Positions 25,453-39,121 of a stretch of 64,000 nucleotides of DNA are shown here, in pieces. Both the position numbers and the translations under genes were made by a program. How positions within the stretch are numbered: position 1 is the first letter of the stretch; each line of letters opens with the position of its first letter. The notes under the pieces are model-generated. The model worked only from the letters and a program-made list of their open reading frames with translations. It had not been told where the DNA came from and did no database searches. The DNA is taken from the NCBI GenBank assembly GCA_001599915.1, contig BCIG01000016.1, forward strand, positions 124,001 through 188,000, read 5' to 3'. This DNA is from Symbiotaphrina buchneri. Taxonomy: Eukaryota; Ascomycota; Symbiotaphrinales; Symbiotaphrinaceae.

Positions 25453-26328
25453 ATGAAGGCCGCCACCATTGGACTGTTCTCCGCACTCTTGCTTCCTATT
25501 GCAAGGGCTGCACCGTTGGAGAAGCGTGACATTGTCTGGATCACCGTCACCTCGGATGTCATTGAAACTGTGGACGTCACCTCGACCGTCTACGTTGACG
25601 CCGCCGACGTTACCGCTGCGGCGGCTGCCGAAACGCAAGTCGTGGTCACCGTCACTGCCACTGCAACGGCTGAGCAGGCTACTCCCGCTGCAGCAGAGAC
25701 CACTTCAACGACCGATGCACCTGTTCAAGCAGTCGTGGCTGCGCCAAGCACCCCGTCGGCTGCCTCTACATCATCCTCCTCTTCTACTCCGGCCCCAGAG
25801 CCTGCTGCGGCCACTAGCACGAGTTCTAGCGTAGGTGAGGAACCTGCATACACCGCAGCTCCTTCGCCGTCGACTACAAGCTCTACGCAAGCAGCCGATC
25901 CAACCACATCCGAAGAACCCACGACGACGAGTGCTGCTGCTGCTGCCACTTCGTCTGCCGCGTCCAGCTCTGCGAGCTCCGGAAGCTCGGGAAGCTGCGA
26001 CGCAGGTGATCCCACATCCGGCTCGCCTTGCACCGGTGATATCACCTACTATACTCCTGGCCTGGGCGCCTGTGGCACTACCAGCACGGAATCGGATCTG
26101 ATCGTCGCGCTGGACGTGGACTTCATGGGCTCGGCGTCCAACAACAACCCTTACTGTGGCAAGTCGATCACACTGTCGTACGGCGGCGTGACCGCGACGG
26201 GCACCGTCGTTGACAAGTGTATGGGATGTCCCAGCAAGACCAGCATCGACCTCTCGCCGGCCTTCTTCGAGAAGTTTGGGTCGCTCGACGCCGGAAAGAT
26301 CGCGGATGTCGAATGGTGGTTCGATTAG
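25453..26328 (+). CDS. Secreted RlpA/expansin-like double-psi beta-barrel protein
   Basis: Single exon, 291 aa. Signal peptide MKAATIGLFSALLLPIARA is followed by APLEKR, a Kex2 processing site. Residues about 30-190 are a Ser/Thr/Ala/Pro-rich stalk, expected to be heavily O-mannosylated. The C-terminal 95 residues form the barrel: GDITYYTPGLGACGTTS, a following NPYCGKSITLSY, then VVDKCMGCPSKTSIDLS and the end DVEWWFD. Four cysteines sit in the positions usual for this family. Such proteins are extracellular or wall-bound; the proteins known as expansins and barwins share the fold, but enzymatic activity should not be assumed. Confidence 0.88.
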   Translation: MKAATIGLFSALLLPIARAAPLEKRDIVWITVTSDVIETVDVTSTVYVDAADVTAAAAAETQVVVTVTATATAEQATPAAAETTSTTDAPVQAVVAAPSTPSAASTSSSSSTPAPEPAAATSTSSSVGEEPAYTAAPSPSTTSSTQAADPTTSEEPTTTSAAAAATSSAASSSASSGSSGSCDAGDPTSGSPCTGDITYYTPGLGACGTTSTESDLIVALDVDFMGSASNNNPYCGKSITLSYGGVTATGTVVDKCMGCPSKTSIDLSPAFFEKFGSLDAGKIADVEWWFD

Positions 26329-27006
26329 AGATCGGTCGCGATGACCGCCAATCATGCTTTTGAGAAGCTTTGATATCGCCTGGAAGGCTTTTGGTACATG
26401 AACATGGATGGAGCCGCTGCGCGGCGTCTTACGAATATGAATGAACAACTACTGGTCTCGGGCAATGCTAAAAGCTAGATCTTGTCAATGAAAGATAGAT
26501 TTTCCAAGCACGTGGTGGCAGTGTCGGGTGCAGGCCACAGGCTGTCTCTGATTATGCTGGATCGTAGCTGGTGACATGGAAGGGTGTGGGGCCTTGTGTG
26601 TTGTGATACGCCCGAATGGCTGATAAATGACGATCACTGACAAACCGGCCATGCATGCCTACTCGGCTCCATATATACGCCTATCACAACAACGTGGAGA
26701 TTCGGTGGAAGAAGGTGCCAGGTGGGAAATGGAAATAAAAATGCTAGAAAAGACCATCCCGCTTCGCCAGTAGCCGCTGATCACATATTTAGTACCTCCC
26801 CAGACCCGGACCCAACATAGACTCCCAACGATGACATGATCCATGCAACCACGTGCTCACACGAGGAACTGCACCGCACATATCTTGGCACAAAAAAGGG
26901 AGCATTGTGCGATAATCGCGAAACACCTCAAATAGGCAGGCGTATACCGGATGATCCGTTGAAGAGCGAGTTTCAATCTCTACAGCATGATACCCGTCGA
27001 CGATAT
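26329..27006. other. Convergent intergenic region
   Basis: 3' flanks of the RlpA-like gene (plus) and the HECT ligase (minus). I see no gene or clear repeat; short frames here have no family features. Confidence 0.5.
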
Positions 27007-29963
<2,957 letters not shown>

Positions 29964-31149
29964 GCTTCTTCTGGTCTGGAAGTGGATGGTCACGCTTACG
30001 CAGGGAGATTGGAATCCATGCCGCGAGTCATTCATGCGGCTCACTGGCTGACTCGCATGGAGATAGAAAGTGCAGCGCTTGAATGATGAAGAGGTCGACG
30101 TTGTGTTGTCGGGCCTGGGCGTTGGAGGGGCCAAGGATAGAACGGCTCACGAGGCGGCACAGGAGCAACCAGATACCGGCGGTTTCGGAGAGTGACGAGT
30201 AACTCTGTCGTCGACTTCTGCTAAATGGACTTCTCCCTACCTGACTTGCTCCACAGTGTCAGAGCCTGCTGTCGAGCCAGAATAAATCCCGTAACAGGCA
30301 AAAGTTAGATCGTATGGAACCTGTTACAACAGGCCGCGGCGGGGAGAAGTGGAGGTTGGGTTGGTTGCGAGTAGTAATGGGTTGTACTGAAGGAGATGAT
30401 GGTTCTTGCCCTGTGTCTTTTGCCTCCTAACCATAATAATATCTCTCTGCTAAAGGAAAGGTACAAAGTATCAAGGCGAGGTAGGGGAGGATGAGAAACG
30501 GCAGGTACAGTGGGTCACAGCCAAGTTTGGGCCAGACTCTTGGTACCCTTGACTCGTAGCCCTCACCCGCTAGATTCGATCATTCGTCACCCAGAAGCGC
30601 CAAAGTGCTGCGCCTTCCACCCTAACTAACATCATCATCACTCAGCAATAAATACAGGTAGCTGTACAAGCAGAGAAATGCCGCACGCAATGCCCAATTC
30701 GCAGTAAATTGCGAATATGATTTGCAATATGGGATTGTTCACCAATTTCTATATCCGCAGACTGGAGAAACCCGGACGAGACGAAATCGACGCTTTTTAG
30801 CTATCCGGTTGCGTCCAAATCCAAACCACCCTTTTCCCCAGGCTTTTCAGAAGAAGTGTTCACGTCTACTCTTACAATTTTTGCGCCCGCCTTTGTTATT
30901 GGGTAGCTATGGCCGATGCCGACAAGATGAAGCCAAAGGCAGCAGCGGAGAGCACCACATTCCATCTGTGAAGCTGCAACCCCCCCCCCCCCCCCCCCCN
31001 NNNNNNNNNNNNNNCCCCCCCCCCCCCCCCCCCCTTTCCAGATTGATAGACCGACCGTGTGGCCCCATCCGGGTATGCACGACCAAGTAAATGCGACGAT
31101 GTATGAGGCCGAAGATTTCGCCAAGTATGGCTTTGGCGACCAAAGGTAT
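29964..31149. other. Intergenic region with poly-C tract and assembly gap
   Basis: About 1.2 kb upstream of the HECT gene and downstream of the RRM gene. It holds the ligase promoter. The right part contains the C tract with a 15-base N gap, listed separately. No gene supported. Confidence 0.5.
30980..31034. repeat. Homopolymer C tract interrupted by 15 Ns
   Basis: Twenty Cs (30980-30999), fifteen Ns (31000-31014) and twenty Cs (31015-31034). The real length is unknown; the Ns mark an unresolved run. On the minus strand this is poly-G lying about 116 nt past the stop codon of the poly(A)-binding RRM gene, possibly within its 3' untranslated region. Confidence 0.95.
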
Positions 31150-31997
31150 TCAGTAAGGGGCGTATCCGCGGCCTCGGCCCCCCCGATATCCACCTCGATA
31201 GCCACCTCTTGGACCGCCGCGACCGAAGCCGCCTCTGCCACCACGGTACCCGCCCCGTCCACGACCCCGGTTCATGCCAGGCACATTGGTTCGTTTAGGG
31301 ACGACCTTGAGTGACGAGGTTGTAAGCTTTGGTTGCCATGAGTCACTTGGTACACTTGCAACTTACCTTCAAGTTTCGGCCACGGAAGACGCTCTCATTA
31401 AGCACAAGAGCCTGAGCAACGAGGCTAGGTTCGCTGAACTCGACATAAGCATACCTGCAATGCCCCGTATTAGCAACCCATCTCTTGCCAGGCAGCGGAG
31501 AACTCTTGAATCGAATAGAAGGTGCGCACAGCCGGGCAGGCCGATTCAAGGGTGTATGTCGAGTGAGGAGACCAACCCTTTTGGCTGCCCTGTGAACTTA
31601 TCCAGCAGTATCGTTACCCGATTAATGGATCCACAGCTTTTGAAGTGTGCCTGGATCTCCTCTGGTGTTGCGCCGTAGTCAACATTACCGACAAAGATAC
31701 TGCGCGCATCAATGTCTTCCTTGTCTTCCCGCAAATCGTTGCTTTGCTGCTCGAGGCTTGCTTGCATCTCCCGCAACTTGGCTGCTTCGGCCTCCATCTC
31801 CGCCACCCTGCGTTTCATAGCAGAAATTTCCTCCTGTGCCACGGCTCGTCAGTATTAAGCCCGACTCAACAAAGCTCACGCGCTCCAAGTCCTTGCGTCC
31901 GGACTTTTCTTACCTCGTCGTTGGCGTCATCTTCAATGGGCGCCACAGCAGTCTCCTCTTCCTGCACCTCCTTCAATAAATCCTCATTGTCTGCCAT
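31150..31997 (-). CDS. pab2: Nuclear poly(A)-binding protein, Pab2/PABPN1 type
   Basis: Binds poly(A) tails and controls nuclear RNA processing and decay. Four exons, 31997-31914, 31833-31577, 31454-31367 and 31305-31150, 194 aa. An acidic N-terminus ([17 protein letters not shown]) leads into a coiled coil ([20 protein letters not shown]), one RRM with RNP2 [11 protein letters not shown] and RNP1 GYAYVEF (joined across an intron), then [17 protein letters not shown] and an RGG/RGGY-rich tail ending GYAPY. This is the exact PABPN1/Pab2 layout. The donor at 31576 (GTTGGT) is weak; the first exon end may be off by one base. It diverges from the proton channel gene. Confidence 0.93.
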
Positions 31998-32676
31998 GAT
32001 GCAACCCGTGGCCAGTTGAACAGATGGCAGTCTATGTCTTCTCCTCAGTGGGGGAGCCAAAGTAAGCTGCGAGGCCCAACGGGAAGATAGTTGCTGGAAA
32101 CTTGGCGGAGAACGAGGGAAGACGGCGGGCGCAGCGGAGCGCGCTTCCGATAGGTCAAGCGGATTCACTGATCGAACTCCTCTTTTGTAGCTGAGGCCAA
32201 GTCTATGCTTGGTTGCCACCAACAATAATAACGACCGTGTTAGGCACAAGTAGTGGATAGAGGACTTCGAACTCATTCAATCTTCGTCCAGCTTAGAGCT
32301 CTGTGGCTGTTTGCAGGTGAATGACTAAGCCTCATCCCAAATGCAGTGCACGGTTACTGCTCGGCCCACCTGTGTAAAATGTAGGGGGTCTCTTCTTGTT
32401 AAGAAACCCATTCTACAACTGCTACCATATTCAGCAGCTACGGTTTGTTAAGAGTGTCGCACTCGAAAAGGCCTCGAGCTTAACAAGACTTCCGCAATGG
32501 GTACTGGCATCCACCGAAGTTGCTCCAGATGCTACCTTATTTTCCTGAGCTGTACATGATCCATGGTCTTGGCAGCACCCTTCACCTCCTCCTTGCGTCA
32601 CCGGGATCAAAGATAAGAAGGACCTTGAAGAATTGCCCGGACCCCGGCCCACATTCGAGGTCCATTTGCCTGTGCC
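31998..32676. promoter_or_regulatory. Divergent promoter region pab2 / Hv1
   Basis: About 680 nt between two outward-reading start codons, so it should contain both promoters. No motif cluster of the GGTACC type is seen here. Confidence 0.5.
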
Positions 32677-33373
32677 ATGAGTATGAGCGAGCAGGAGCCC
32701 TTGCTCTGTGAAGATCGAGAAAGCTTGGGAGAAAGGGAAGAGAGAGGAGATGTTAGGGGCTGGCGCTCCAGTACTGTTCAGAGGGCCCGCCTCGAGACTC
32801 AGAAGTTCCTTACTTCAAAGGCTGGCCATTACGCAGTCCTGCTATTAGTCGCCTTAGATGTTTCGGCAATTTTCGCGGACATCGTCATCAACTTGACGAT
32901 TTGCGATCTCCAGGATCCAGGCAAAGAGTACGAGCGAGCACTGGACGGACTCGGCTGGGTGTCTCTGGTTTTCTCATGTCTCTTCGTGCTTGAGTTGCTT
33001 GCGTCTATTTGGGCTTTTGGGTTCTCGTAAGTCCGTCTTTGGATCTGTGAGAGCAAGCTAGCCTCACATCCTTGGCCCGCGCCGGAGTGTGCTGATTTGC
33101 TCCAAAAGGTATTTCCGATCCAAGTTCCATTGTTTCGATGCCTTGGTTATTATGGCTGGGTTTATCGTCGATGTGATCTTGCGGGGTGTGATAGAGGAAG
33201 TTGCCTCGCTCGTTGTTGTCCTGCGTTTATGGCGTGTATTCAAGATTATCGAAGAGTTCAGTGCCGGGGCGACCGAGCAGATGGAGGGTTTCACTAGGCG
33301 CATCGAGTTGCTTGAGGATGAGAATCATCAACTGCGGAGGGAGTTGAACATCCTCAAAGCACACTCAGACTGA
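32677..33373 (+). CDS. Voltage-gated proton channel (Hv1 type)
   Basis: A voltage-sensor-only channel that passes protons outward. Two exons, 32677-33026 and 33109-33373, 204 aa. Four membrane spans: S1 with the selectivity aspartate (VLLLVALDVSAIFADIV, Asp61), S2 (WVSLVFSCLFVLELLASIW), S3 (CFDALVIMAGFIVDVIL) and S4 (SLVVVLRLWRVFKIIEEF). The Hv1 signature RxWRxxR is present as R156-L-W158-R159-V-F-K162, with Lys in place of the third Arg. The C-terminus MEGFTRRIELLEDENHQLRR is a coiled coil, as in dimeric Hv1. The function is inferred from this signature; in fungi the physiological role is little known. Confidence 0.92.
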
Positions 33374-33801
33374 GCTGAAGACTGGGCTGAAGTCACTCGG
33401 CAGCGAAGACTTGAAGCGATCTGCAAAATGGTAAAGGGGGTGCACCAATTGGTACAAACGACGGTGGACGACCACTCTTTATTTAAGGGAAGGGCTTTAT
33501 ATTCTCCGAATGGCAGGGTAATCGATCGTCTATTAAGCTGCCATTGGCTCTTCTCAGCCACAGCACAACGCTGAGCAGTCGTACTGATTGACAATGATCC
33601 TACCCTGAGCATCTCCGGCTCCCAGGAACGCCATTGAATACAATGCTGAATGATTCTCATCGGTCTATAAGATCGAGCCAGACGGTTGGACTTTTACCAT
33701 ACGCAGGCTTCCACCCTGGATTCCCAGACAAGGTCCAAGAGCTCCCAAAGAAATAGGCTAGCAAAACATGTCTGAAGTGAGGTACCCCCTCCACATGGCC
33801 T
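33374..33801. other. Convergent intergenic region
   Basis: About 430 nt between the 3' ends of the Hv1 gene and the Ahc1-like gene. Nothing gene-like seen. Confidence 0.5.
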
Positions 33802-35961
33802 CTACTTCGCCCCCATTCTAAGGCCCCTTCTACTCCTCCCCCTCTTGCCACTGGCCGGACTCGCGAATGTAACGTGCCGGTCACTCCGCAGGTTTCTCGT
33901 GCTGGATTCTCCCCGCAGTGCAGCAGAGCGTCGAGTTGGCACAGGCTTAGGGCCGTTACCAAGCTCTGGATCTGTCGTCGTTGTCTCACTATCGGCGGTC
34001 GCACCGTCATCATCCTCTACCTCGACCTCAAAATAGCCGTCATGTTCGACGTCTTCGGCACTTGAGGGACTCTCACTCTCGGAATGCGCTTCGTATTCGT
34101 CATCATCTGACACGAGGGACGGTGCTTGATTGGACTCGACAGTAGTGGGACTCAGATCTGAGGACGCAGGCTCTGCTACAGGAGCAGGTTTTCGCTCTGA
34201 ACCCCCTTCAACTGTGCCATCCAGATCGATGGAAGCGGGACCGGCCAACATTACTGCCGAACTACTGGACCCAGAATCCAAGCGGCCGTCACCAACTGAG
34301 CGGCTCAGCGGGGCTGGCGACATCGCTGATCGTGCGGGTTGTCGAAGACCGTTCAACATAGGACGCGACGGATAATCATCTGTGACATCCGACGCCCGCA
34401 CAAAGCGACCGGCGACCCGAGGGACCTGAGAACCGCGCCTTTGAGCTTTCTGGCTGGATCCAGAATAGTCTCCAGCTTCATCTTCTTCTGAAGAAGACGA
34501 AGAATAGAGGTCGAGATTGTCTTTTATCTTTGCTTCCTCCACTACATTGTTCAGATTGATTCCGAAACCCCGCGCCCGCAATAACTCTGACAGGTGCGGA
34601 GTCTGAGGTGACGGAACAAAGGGCGAGGCGTTCTTCTTTCCGACGTGGGTCTTCTTCCTAACTCCTGCTTTCGATTTTCTGGTCGCGCCCACTGATGAGG
34701 CGGACCCCACCTGGCCGAACTTTTCTAGCATAGTGATAGCCAGACGAACCCCGGAGACTTTTGGCTCAGAACGTGTGTCCGCGGAATGAGAGCCAGTTAC
34801 AGGTGCCGAGCGGATCAAAGGATGCACCAGATTGGTGGTACTGACTCCAAAGCCCTGTTCAGTGCCGGTAAAAGTGCCGGCTTCGTCGGCCTCCACAGGC
34901 TGTCCGCATGCGACGGCGGCAGCGTCATGACTCTCAAATCCTCTGTGATGCGCGATGCGGCAGTGATTAATGAAGCCCTGAGCGCTCGAGAAGTCGCCTC
35001 TGTTACAATCCAAACAGACTAATTTGACAAATTGGCCATCCGATGCACGCTTGACAATGAGCGGTCCTGCCTTTTCACGTGGCGGGGGATAGCCGCTTGA
35101 TAGAGCCTGAAGCTTCGAGCCCGCAGAACTGCGGTGTGCGCGAGACTGGCCAGTCGTTAAGTTGTACTCACTGGCACTGCCTCGCGTGGCACGCCCTTCC
35201 ACGGACCCGTTGCCCGAGCTGTAAGAAGTGAACGGGCCTTCGTAGAGCGGAACCTCGTCTCCGAACTGCTCGTCATGCAGAAGCCACCGCGCATAATGTC
35301 TCGTGTAAGGCCCATCCATTACGCCCCAAGCAGGCGGATATTTCCCTCGGCTCTGTGCCGCTCCCGCCGACCCGTTTCCTTCGCATAACTGTGTACCCAG
35401 ATCCTCAGTGCCTATCAAAGCCGGATAAGGTATCAATTGGCAGCGGCGCAGCTGCTCTAGGGCGACCTGGCACTTAGCGATTTCCTGGTCGATCAACCGT
35501 AGCTCGTTATGTTTTAGAAGAATCTCCAGACTGAACTGGCTCTCTATACTCTGCTGCAGCGCGTGCAGGCTCGTTGAATCTGTACATCCAACTTCAGCAT
35601 CGGTTGTGGACCGCGAGAACGGCGGATGATTGGTCAACCCACCCATATCGCGCTCCTTATTCGTAACAGACGCCATTGTTGCCTCGGCTCCCTCAATATC
35701 TGAGGCACTGTCCCGCAGTCGAGCATCGGCGCGCGTTCGCTCCTGGTCATTGGTACGGGTTGACCCCTCAATAGCTTTCGCTTCTTTCTCCTGCCTACGG
35801 GCTATCTTCGGTGTGGGTTGAGGGAGCGAGTCGGAGTCGCTGTCTGCCCGTTTCCTCTTCAACTTGAATATTGGGACCTGCACTATCGGCCCACGACGCG
35901 GTTTCGCCGCCATGGCGCTCCCCTTGTCTTCTGCAGACTCCGAAGCCCAGAATCGAAACAT
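33802..35961 (-). CDS. Ahc1-like C2H2 zinc-finger protein (ADA acetyltransferase complex)
   Basis: Single exon, 719 aa, starting MFRFWASESAEDKG; a second Met at 35913 (MAAKPRRGPIVQVPIF) could also serve as start. A Lys/Arg-rich nuclear-signal region follows (KLKRKRADSDS). Centrally, LVCLDCNRGDFSSAQGFINH and then CRIAHHRGFESHDAAA give a C-x2-C-x13-H-x4-H finger of the kind found in Ahc1, the subunit peculiar to the ADA histone acetyltransferase complex. The rest is Ser/Glu-rich and disordered, ending RGRSRRGLRMGAK. The finger type is recognised from memory of the family; membership of an ADA complex is inferred. Confidence 0.75.
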   Translation of the reverse strand: MFRFWASESAEDKGSAMAAKPRRGPIVQVPIFKLKRKRADSDSDSLPQPTPKIARRQEKEAKAIEGSTRTNDQERTRADARLRDSASDIEGAEATMASVTNKERDMGGLTNHPPFSRSTTDAEVGCTDSTSLHALQQSIESQFSLEILLKHNELRLIDQEIAKCQVALEQLRRCQLIPYPALIGTEDLGTQLCEGNGSAGAAQSRGKYPPAWGVMDGPYTRHYARWLLHDEQFGDEVPLYEGPFTSYSSGNGSVEGRATRGSASEYNLTTGQSRAHRSSAGSKLQALSSGYPPPREKAGPLIVKRASDGQFVKLVCLDCNRGDFSSAQGFINHCRIAHHRGFESHDAAAVACGQPVEADEAGTFTGTEQGFGVSTTNLVHPLIRSAPVTGSHSADTRSEPKVSGVRLAITMLEKFGQVGSASSVGATRKSKAGVRKKTHVGKKNASPFVPSPQTPHLSELLRARGFGINLNNVVEEAKIKDNLDLYSSSSSEEDEAGDYSGSSQKAQRRGSQVPRVAGRFVRASDVTDDYPSRPMLNGLRQPARSAMSPAPLSRSVGDGRLDSGSSSSAVMLAGPASIDLDGTVEGGSERKPAPVAEPASSDLSPTTVESNQAPSLVSDDDEYEAHSESESPSSAEDVEHDGYFEVEVEDDDGATADSETTTTDPELGNGPKPVPTRRSAALRGESSTRNLRSDRHVTFASPASGKRGRSRRGLRMGAK

Positions 35962-37567
35962 CCAGGGAGTTGCGCCGCGGTCGGCACGCCTACTCCTCGT
36001 GAACGGCCAGAATGTGAGGGGGGAAGGCTACTACGCCGTGAGCACAAGTGTCGACGATGGGCGGACGAGCGTCAGTTGCGGGTGATCTCCCGAGGGCTTC
36101 ATCGAAGGGGTCGTTGTGCGCATGCGTAGGAGATCGTACGACCCAAGGCCGGGGTCCGGAGCGGTGTCTGAAGTGATTGTAATTCCGGCGAATGAATGTA
36201 GCTGAATGAAAAGAACGTCAAGCAGTGAATTGTGAGCGGAGGTGATCGTGATGAGTGAGTTGGCGAAGGAGATTTGGTTCAGTGCAGCACCGGACGAAGC
36301 GACGGCGACAGCGACCGCGACTGGGATGCGCTATGTAGGGGAAGGTATGGTCGAACAGAACGGCAACACGGTTGAGGCAACGCCGCTCCTTTCCAAGACG
36401 TCAGCCTGGGACGGGTGCATGCACAGTGCGCAGGTCACCGTGGTACAAGTAAAACGGCAGGCGACAAGCGACAAGCGATGTACTGCATGGAGTACTGAGT
36501 ACGGTATGTACTTCTATGGCGTGCCGACTGTGCTCACTGTGCCGCCTCGGTTTAAGGGTGAGGCACGGTACCTAAGGTACCTTAAGGATAGAGGTACTCC
36601 GGCCTAACCCTTCGAGAGGAGTGACCTTGGTTGAGGTGGTGAGACTTTCCGTGTATCATTGAAGCAGAAGAGGCTTTGCACAGGCAGAAGAGGCCTTGCG
36701 CAAGCAGAGGGGGAAAAACACAGGTGGGTAAGGTAAGGTAGGGTAACCACGGTAAGGTGCCTTAGAGGAGGAATTATTGTGCCATTATTGAGGTGAATAA
36801 TATGATACTTCCCGATAAGCTATCGCAACAGTACCTTGCACACTTTACACTTACCTCAGCAGTTTCGGAGAATTTCATTCACAGCGAGACAGGTTTGTAC
36901 GAAGTACCCTTCATGAAATAAGGGCTTATCAAACTCGTGAAGTACCCAAGGTATCTACCGACCTAATAATGTACCTAAGATACGTTAGGTACAGGCACGA
37001 GTACCTTGGGTACAGAGTACCTAATCGAGCCTGTAAGACAACTTTGTAACAACAGGTACAGAGTACAGAAATACGATTATTCAGGATGCAATAGCACTTC
37101 GACAGTTTGCTTGCCATCGATGAACTCTTGGCACAATAAGGTAAAACTAGAGCCGTACTAGCATACAACCCATGCACAACTCCTGTGTAAGGTAAGGTAC
37201 CGTAAGGTACGAACAAATACCAGACGAGCAGACAAGCATTCACGTTCGTCAGGTGGCTTTGAATCTGGACATCATCCGTCCCCTTGCTCGTATCCAGATA
37301 TTTTGCACTCATGTGAAGTGTCAGACCTGGGCCGCCATCACCCGCAGTCATGTTCTTTGCGTCTCCCTATTATGTCAGTTTCATCCGCTTTCTGTCGAAG
37401 GACCTGTAGACCTCTCCAGTCAGGAGAGTGCTCCCTTTGCCCTGGACAAACGTTGAAAATAGTGGCCAAGCTCGACAGCAAAGTCATCGACGCGGACCGA
37501 CACTGATGAGGAAACGGCTCAGAGACAACAATTACAGTTCTGTTCCTAACGTTCAACTCGAATAGGG
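35962..37567. repeat. 1.6-kb intergenic region with GGTACC-type motif clusters
   Basis: Between divergent genes. Motif copies cluster at 36560-36600 (GGTACCTAAGGTACCTTAAGG-like, split here), 36720-36765 and 36950-37215. A GCGACAGCGACCGCGAC-type short repeat occurs at about 36300. An imperfect direct repeat (GCAGAAGAGGC twice) lies at about 36662-36695. No gene is supported. Confidence 0.6.
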
Positions 37568-38059
37568 ATGTCTGGCACCGCACAAGGAGAAGAGGTTCTC
37601 GGAGAGCGCGGCGTTGTGGACAAAACTCCCAGCCGGTCGACAGTACATGCAGCCCTACCGCGAAGCTTGGAGGAGCTGAGCAGAGCCTTCCATATAACAT
37701 GCATCAACGTCAAAACGTCGTCTAAAATTCGTCATAGGGTTTGCGATGTCATCAATAATTTTATCGGAGATGGTACAAAGCCAGTTCTTGTCGTTCTTTC
37801 CGCAACGTTGGAATCCGCGGGGAAGCTGATCACTGTGGTGGAAATTGCAAAGAAAGAACTGTTGAGACGAGGCCGTGAGGTCTACCAATATAACACTGTA
37901 ACAGAAGTTCCTGCGATAATCGAGGCGCAGACCTCCGCCGACTTTGTACAGCCCTCTGAAACACGTGTTGGAAAAGCCGCTCAAGCACGCCAGAAACTTC
38001 AGATGCTAGCATTCTTATCTTCGAAGGAGGTGGACGAGCTGAGGCAAAAATATGGGTGA
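37568..38059 (+). CDS. Alba-domain protein (Rpp25/Pop6-like)
   Basis: Single exon, 163 aa. After a short polar N-terminus, FHITCINVKTSSKIRHRVCD followed by KPVLVVLSATLESAGKLITV and a helix VEIAKKELLRRG form a complete Alba fold, the RNA-binding domain of RNase P/MRP subunits Rpp20/Rpp25 (yeast Pop7/Pop6). A short C-terminal helical extension ends SSKEVDELRQKYG. The stop follows a GTGAGC that could act as a donor, so a longer spliced form cannot be excluded. RNase P/MRP membership is inferred from fold only. Confidence 0.8.
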   Translation: MSGTAQGEEVLGERGVVDKTPSRSTVHAALPRSLEELSRAFHITCINVKTSSKIRHRVCDVINNFIGDGTKPVLVVLSATLESAGKLITVVEIAKKELLRRGREVYQYNTVTEVPAIIEAQTSADFVQPSETRVGKAAQARQKLQMLAFLSSKEVDELRQKYG

Positions 38060-38672
38060 GCCGCTGGTGGGCTTTCGAAGGGTCTGGAGGCAGCTCTTGT
38101 TGTTCTCCTGCCCTACTTCTCGTGCAGTGGGAAAGTTGCTGTATCTACATGGCGCCGTGACCAATCCCATAATAGGTGGCTGCCAAAGCCGTTGGGATGA
38201 TGCACGCTTCGGTCCAGTCGGGATGGGCCAAATTTATCTGGGAGAACAATCCTGACCGAAAATCTGGTCCATTGCTGTTGCCATCTTTCAGCCGAATCTA
38301 CCCTTGGTCGAATTCCGAGGCCTTACCCTCCCGCCATTATGTTGTCCAGCATCAAGAAAACAGCTTCAGCTTTCTCTTTTGCGACAAGCTTAGGTTTGGC
38401 TTACATTGCAAATTCGTTTAAGGAATCAAAGCCAAATTATGTCACTACTCCTAGGGACTGTCCGATTGGTAGCACTATCCACTATATACACTTGCCCGTC
38501 ATTTTAACGTAATCCAACAGCCCAGGCATCCACCTTTTCATAGAGTAGGGCCGCCATGCATGCATCGATGCACGCCCTGCGATTGTCTCCCGGTGTATTG
38601 ACTCTTCATGTTGCGCGCATGTGCCTCCGCTGGGTCCATTCATCGTTGTCGCACTTATCGGAGTAGACGGTT
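38060..38672. other. Convergent intergenic region
   Basis: About 610 nt between the Alba gene and VTC1 3' ends. No gene or motif cluster is evident. Confidence 0.5.
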
Positions 38673-39121
38673 CTATTGACTGCTGGCCGAAGTGATCCTG
38701 AGCACAAAATTGACAATGACAGCTGCGAGAAGAGCGACGGCAAGGATGGTGGGCCCGAATCGGTCGTCGAAGCCCCCTTGCCCACGTTGCCTGATGCTTT
38801 TCGCCCGCCAATGGAACGTCACCAGGGCGTAAATCATGGCCACCATGGCCACCAACGTGAAGAGTCCGGCGCTGATGCGGCCAATGCGATCCCCGAAATT
38901 TAGAAGGCCGATGGCAAGACCGCCAAGGATGACAGTGAAGTTCAGCCAGCTCAAAAATGTCCGTTCATTGGCAAAGAAGACCTTGGGCTCGACCCGGGTT
39001 GGAAGGGCAATCCGCTTGCCTAAGGTGTTCATCGTCAGAGAGCGGGGTTGCGAATGGAACAAGCCCAGAAAGATGTGTACGCCTTACCTGGAGCGGTCTG
39101 AAGCAATGGTTGACTAGACAT
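38673..39121 (-). CDS. VTC1: Vacuolar transporter chaperone subunit Vtc1
   Basis: Small membrane subunit of the VTC polyphosphate polymerase complex of the vacuole. Two exons, 39121-39088 and 39019-38673, encode 126 aa, the family length. [18 protein letters not shown] is followed by [20 protein letters not shown], the conserved Vtc1 block with the Arg and Glu residues that line the channel, then three membrane spans ([50 protein letters not shown]) separated by a basic loop. The intron (69-nt class) separates residue 12. Confidence 0.95.

Noticed and set aside
30722-31262. Open frames running through the N gap on both strands
   Set aside because: They consist of poly-Pro or poly-Gly from the C/G tract and unknown bases; not coding.
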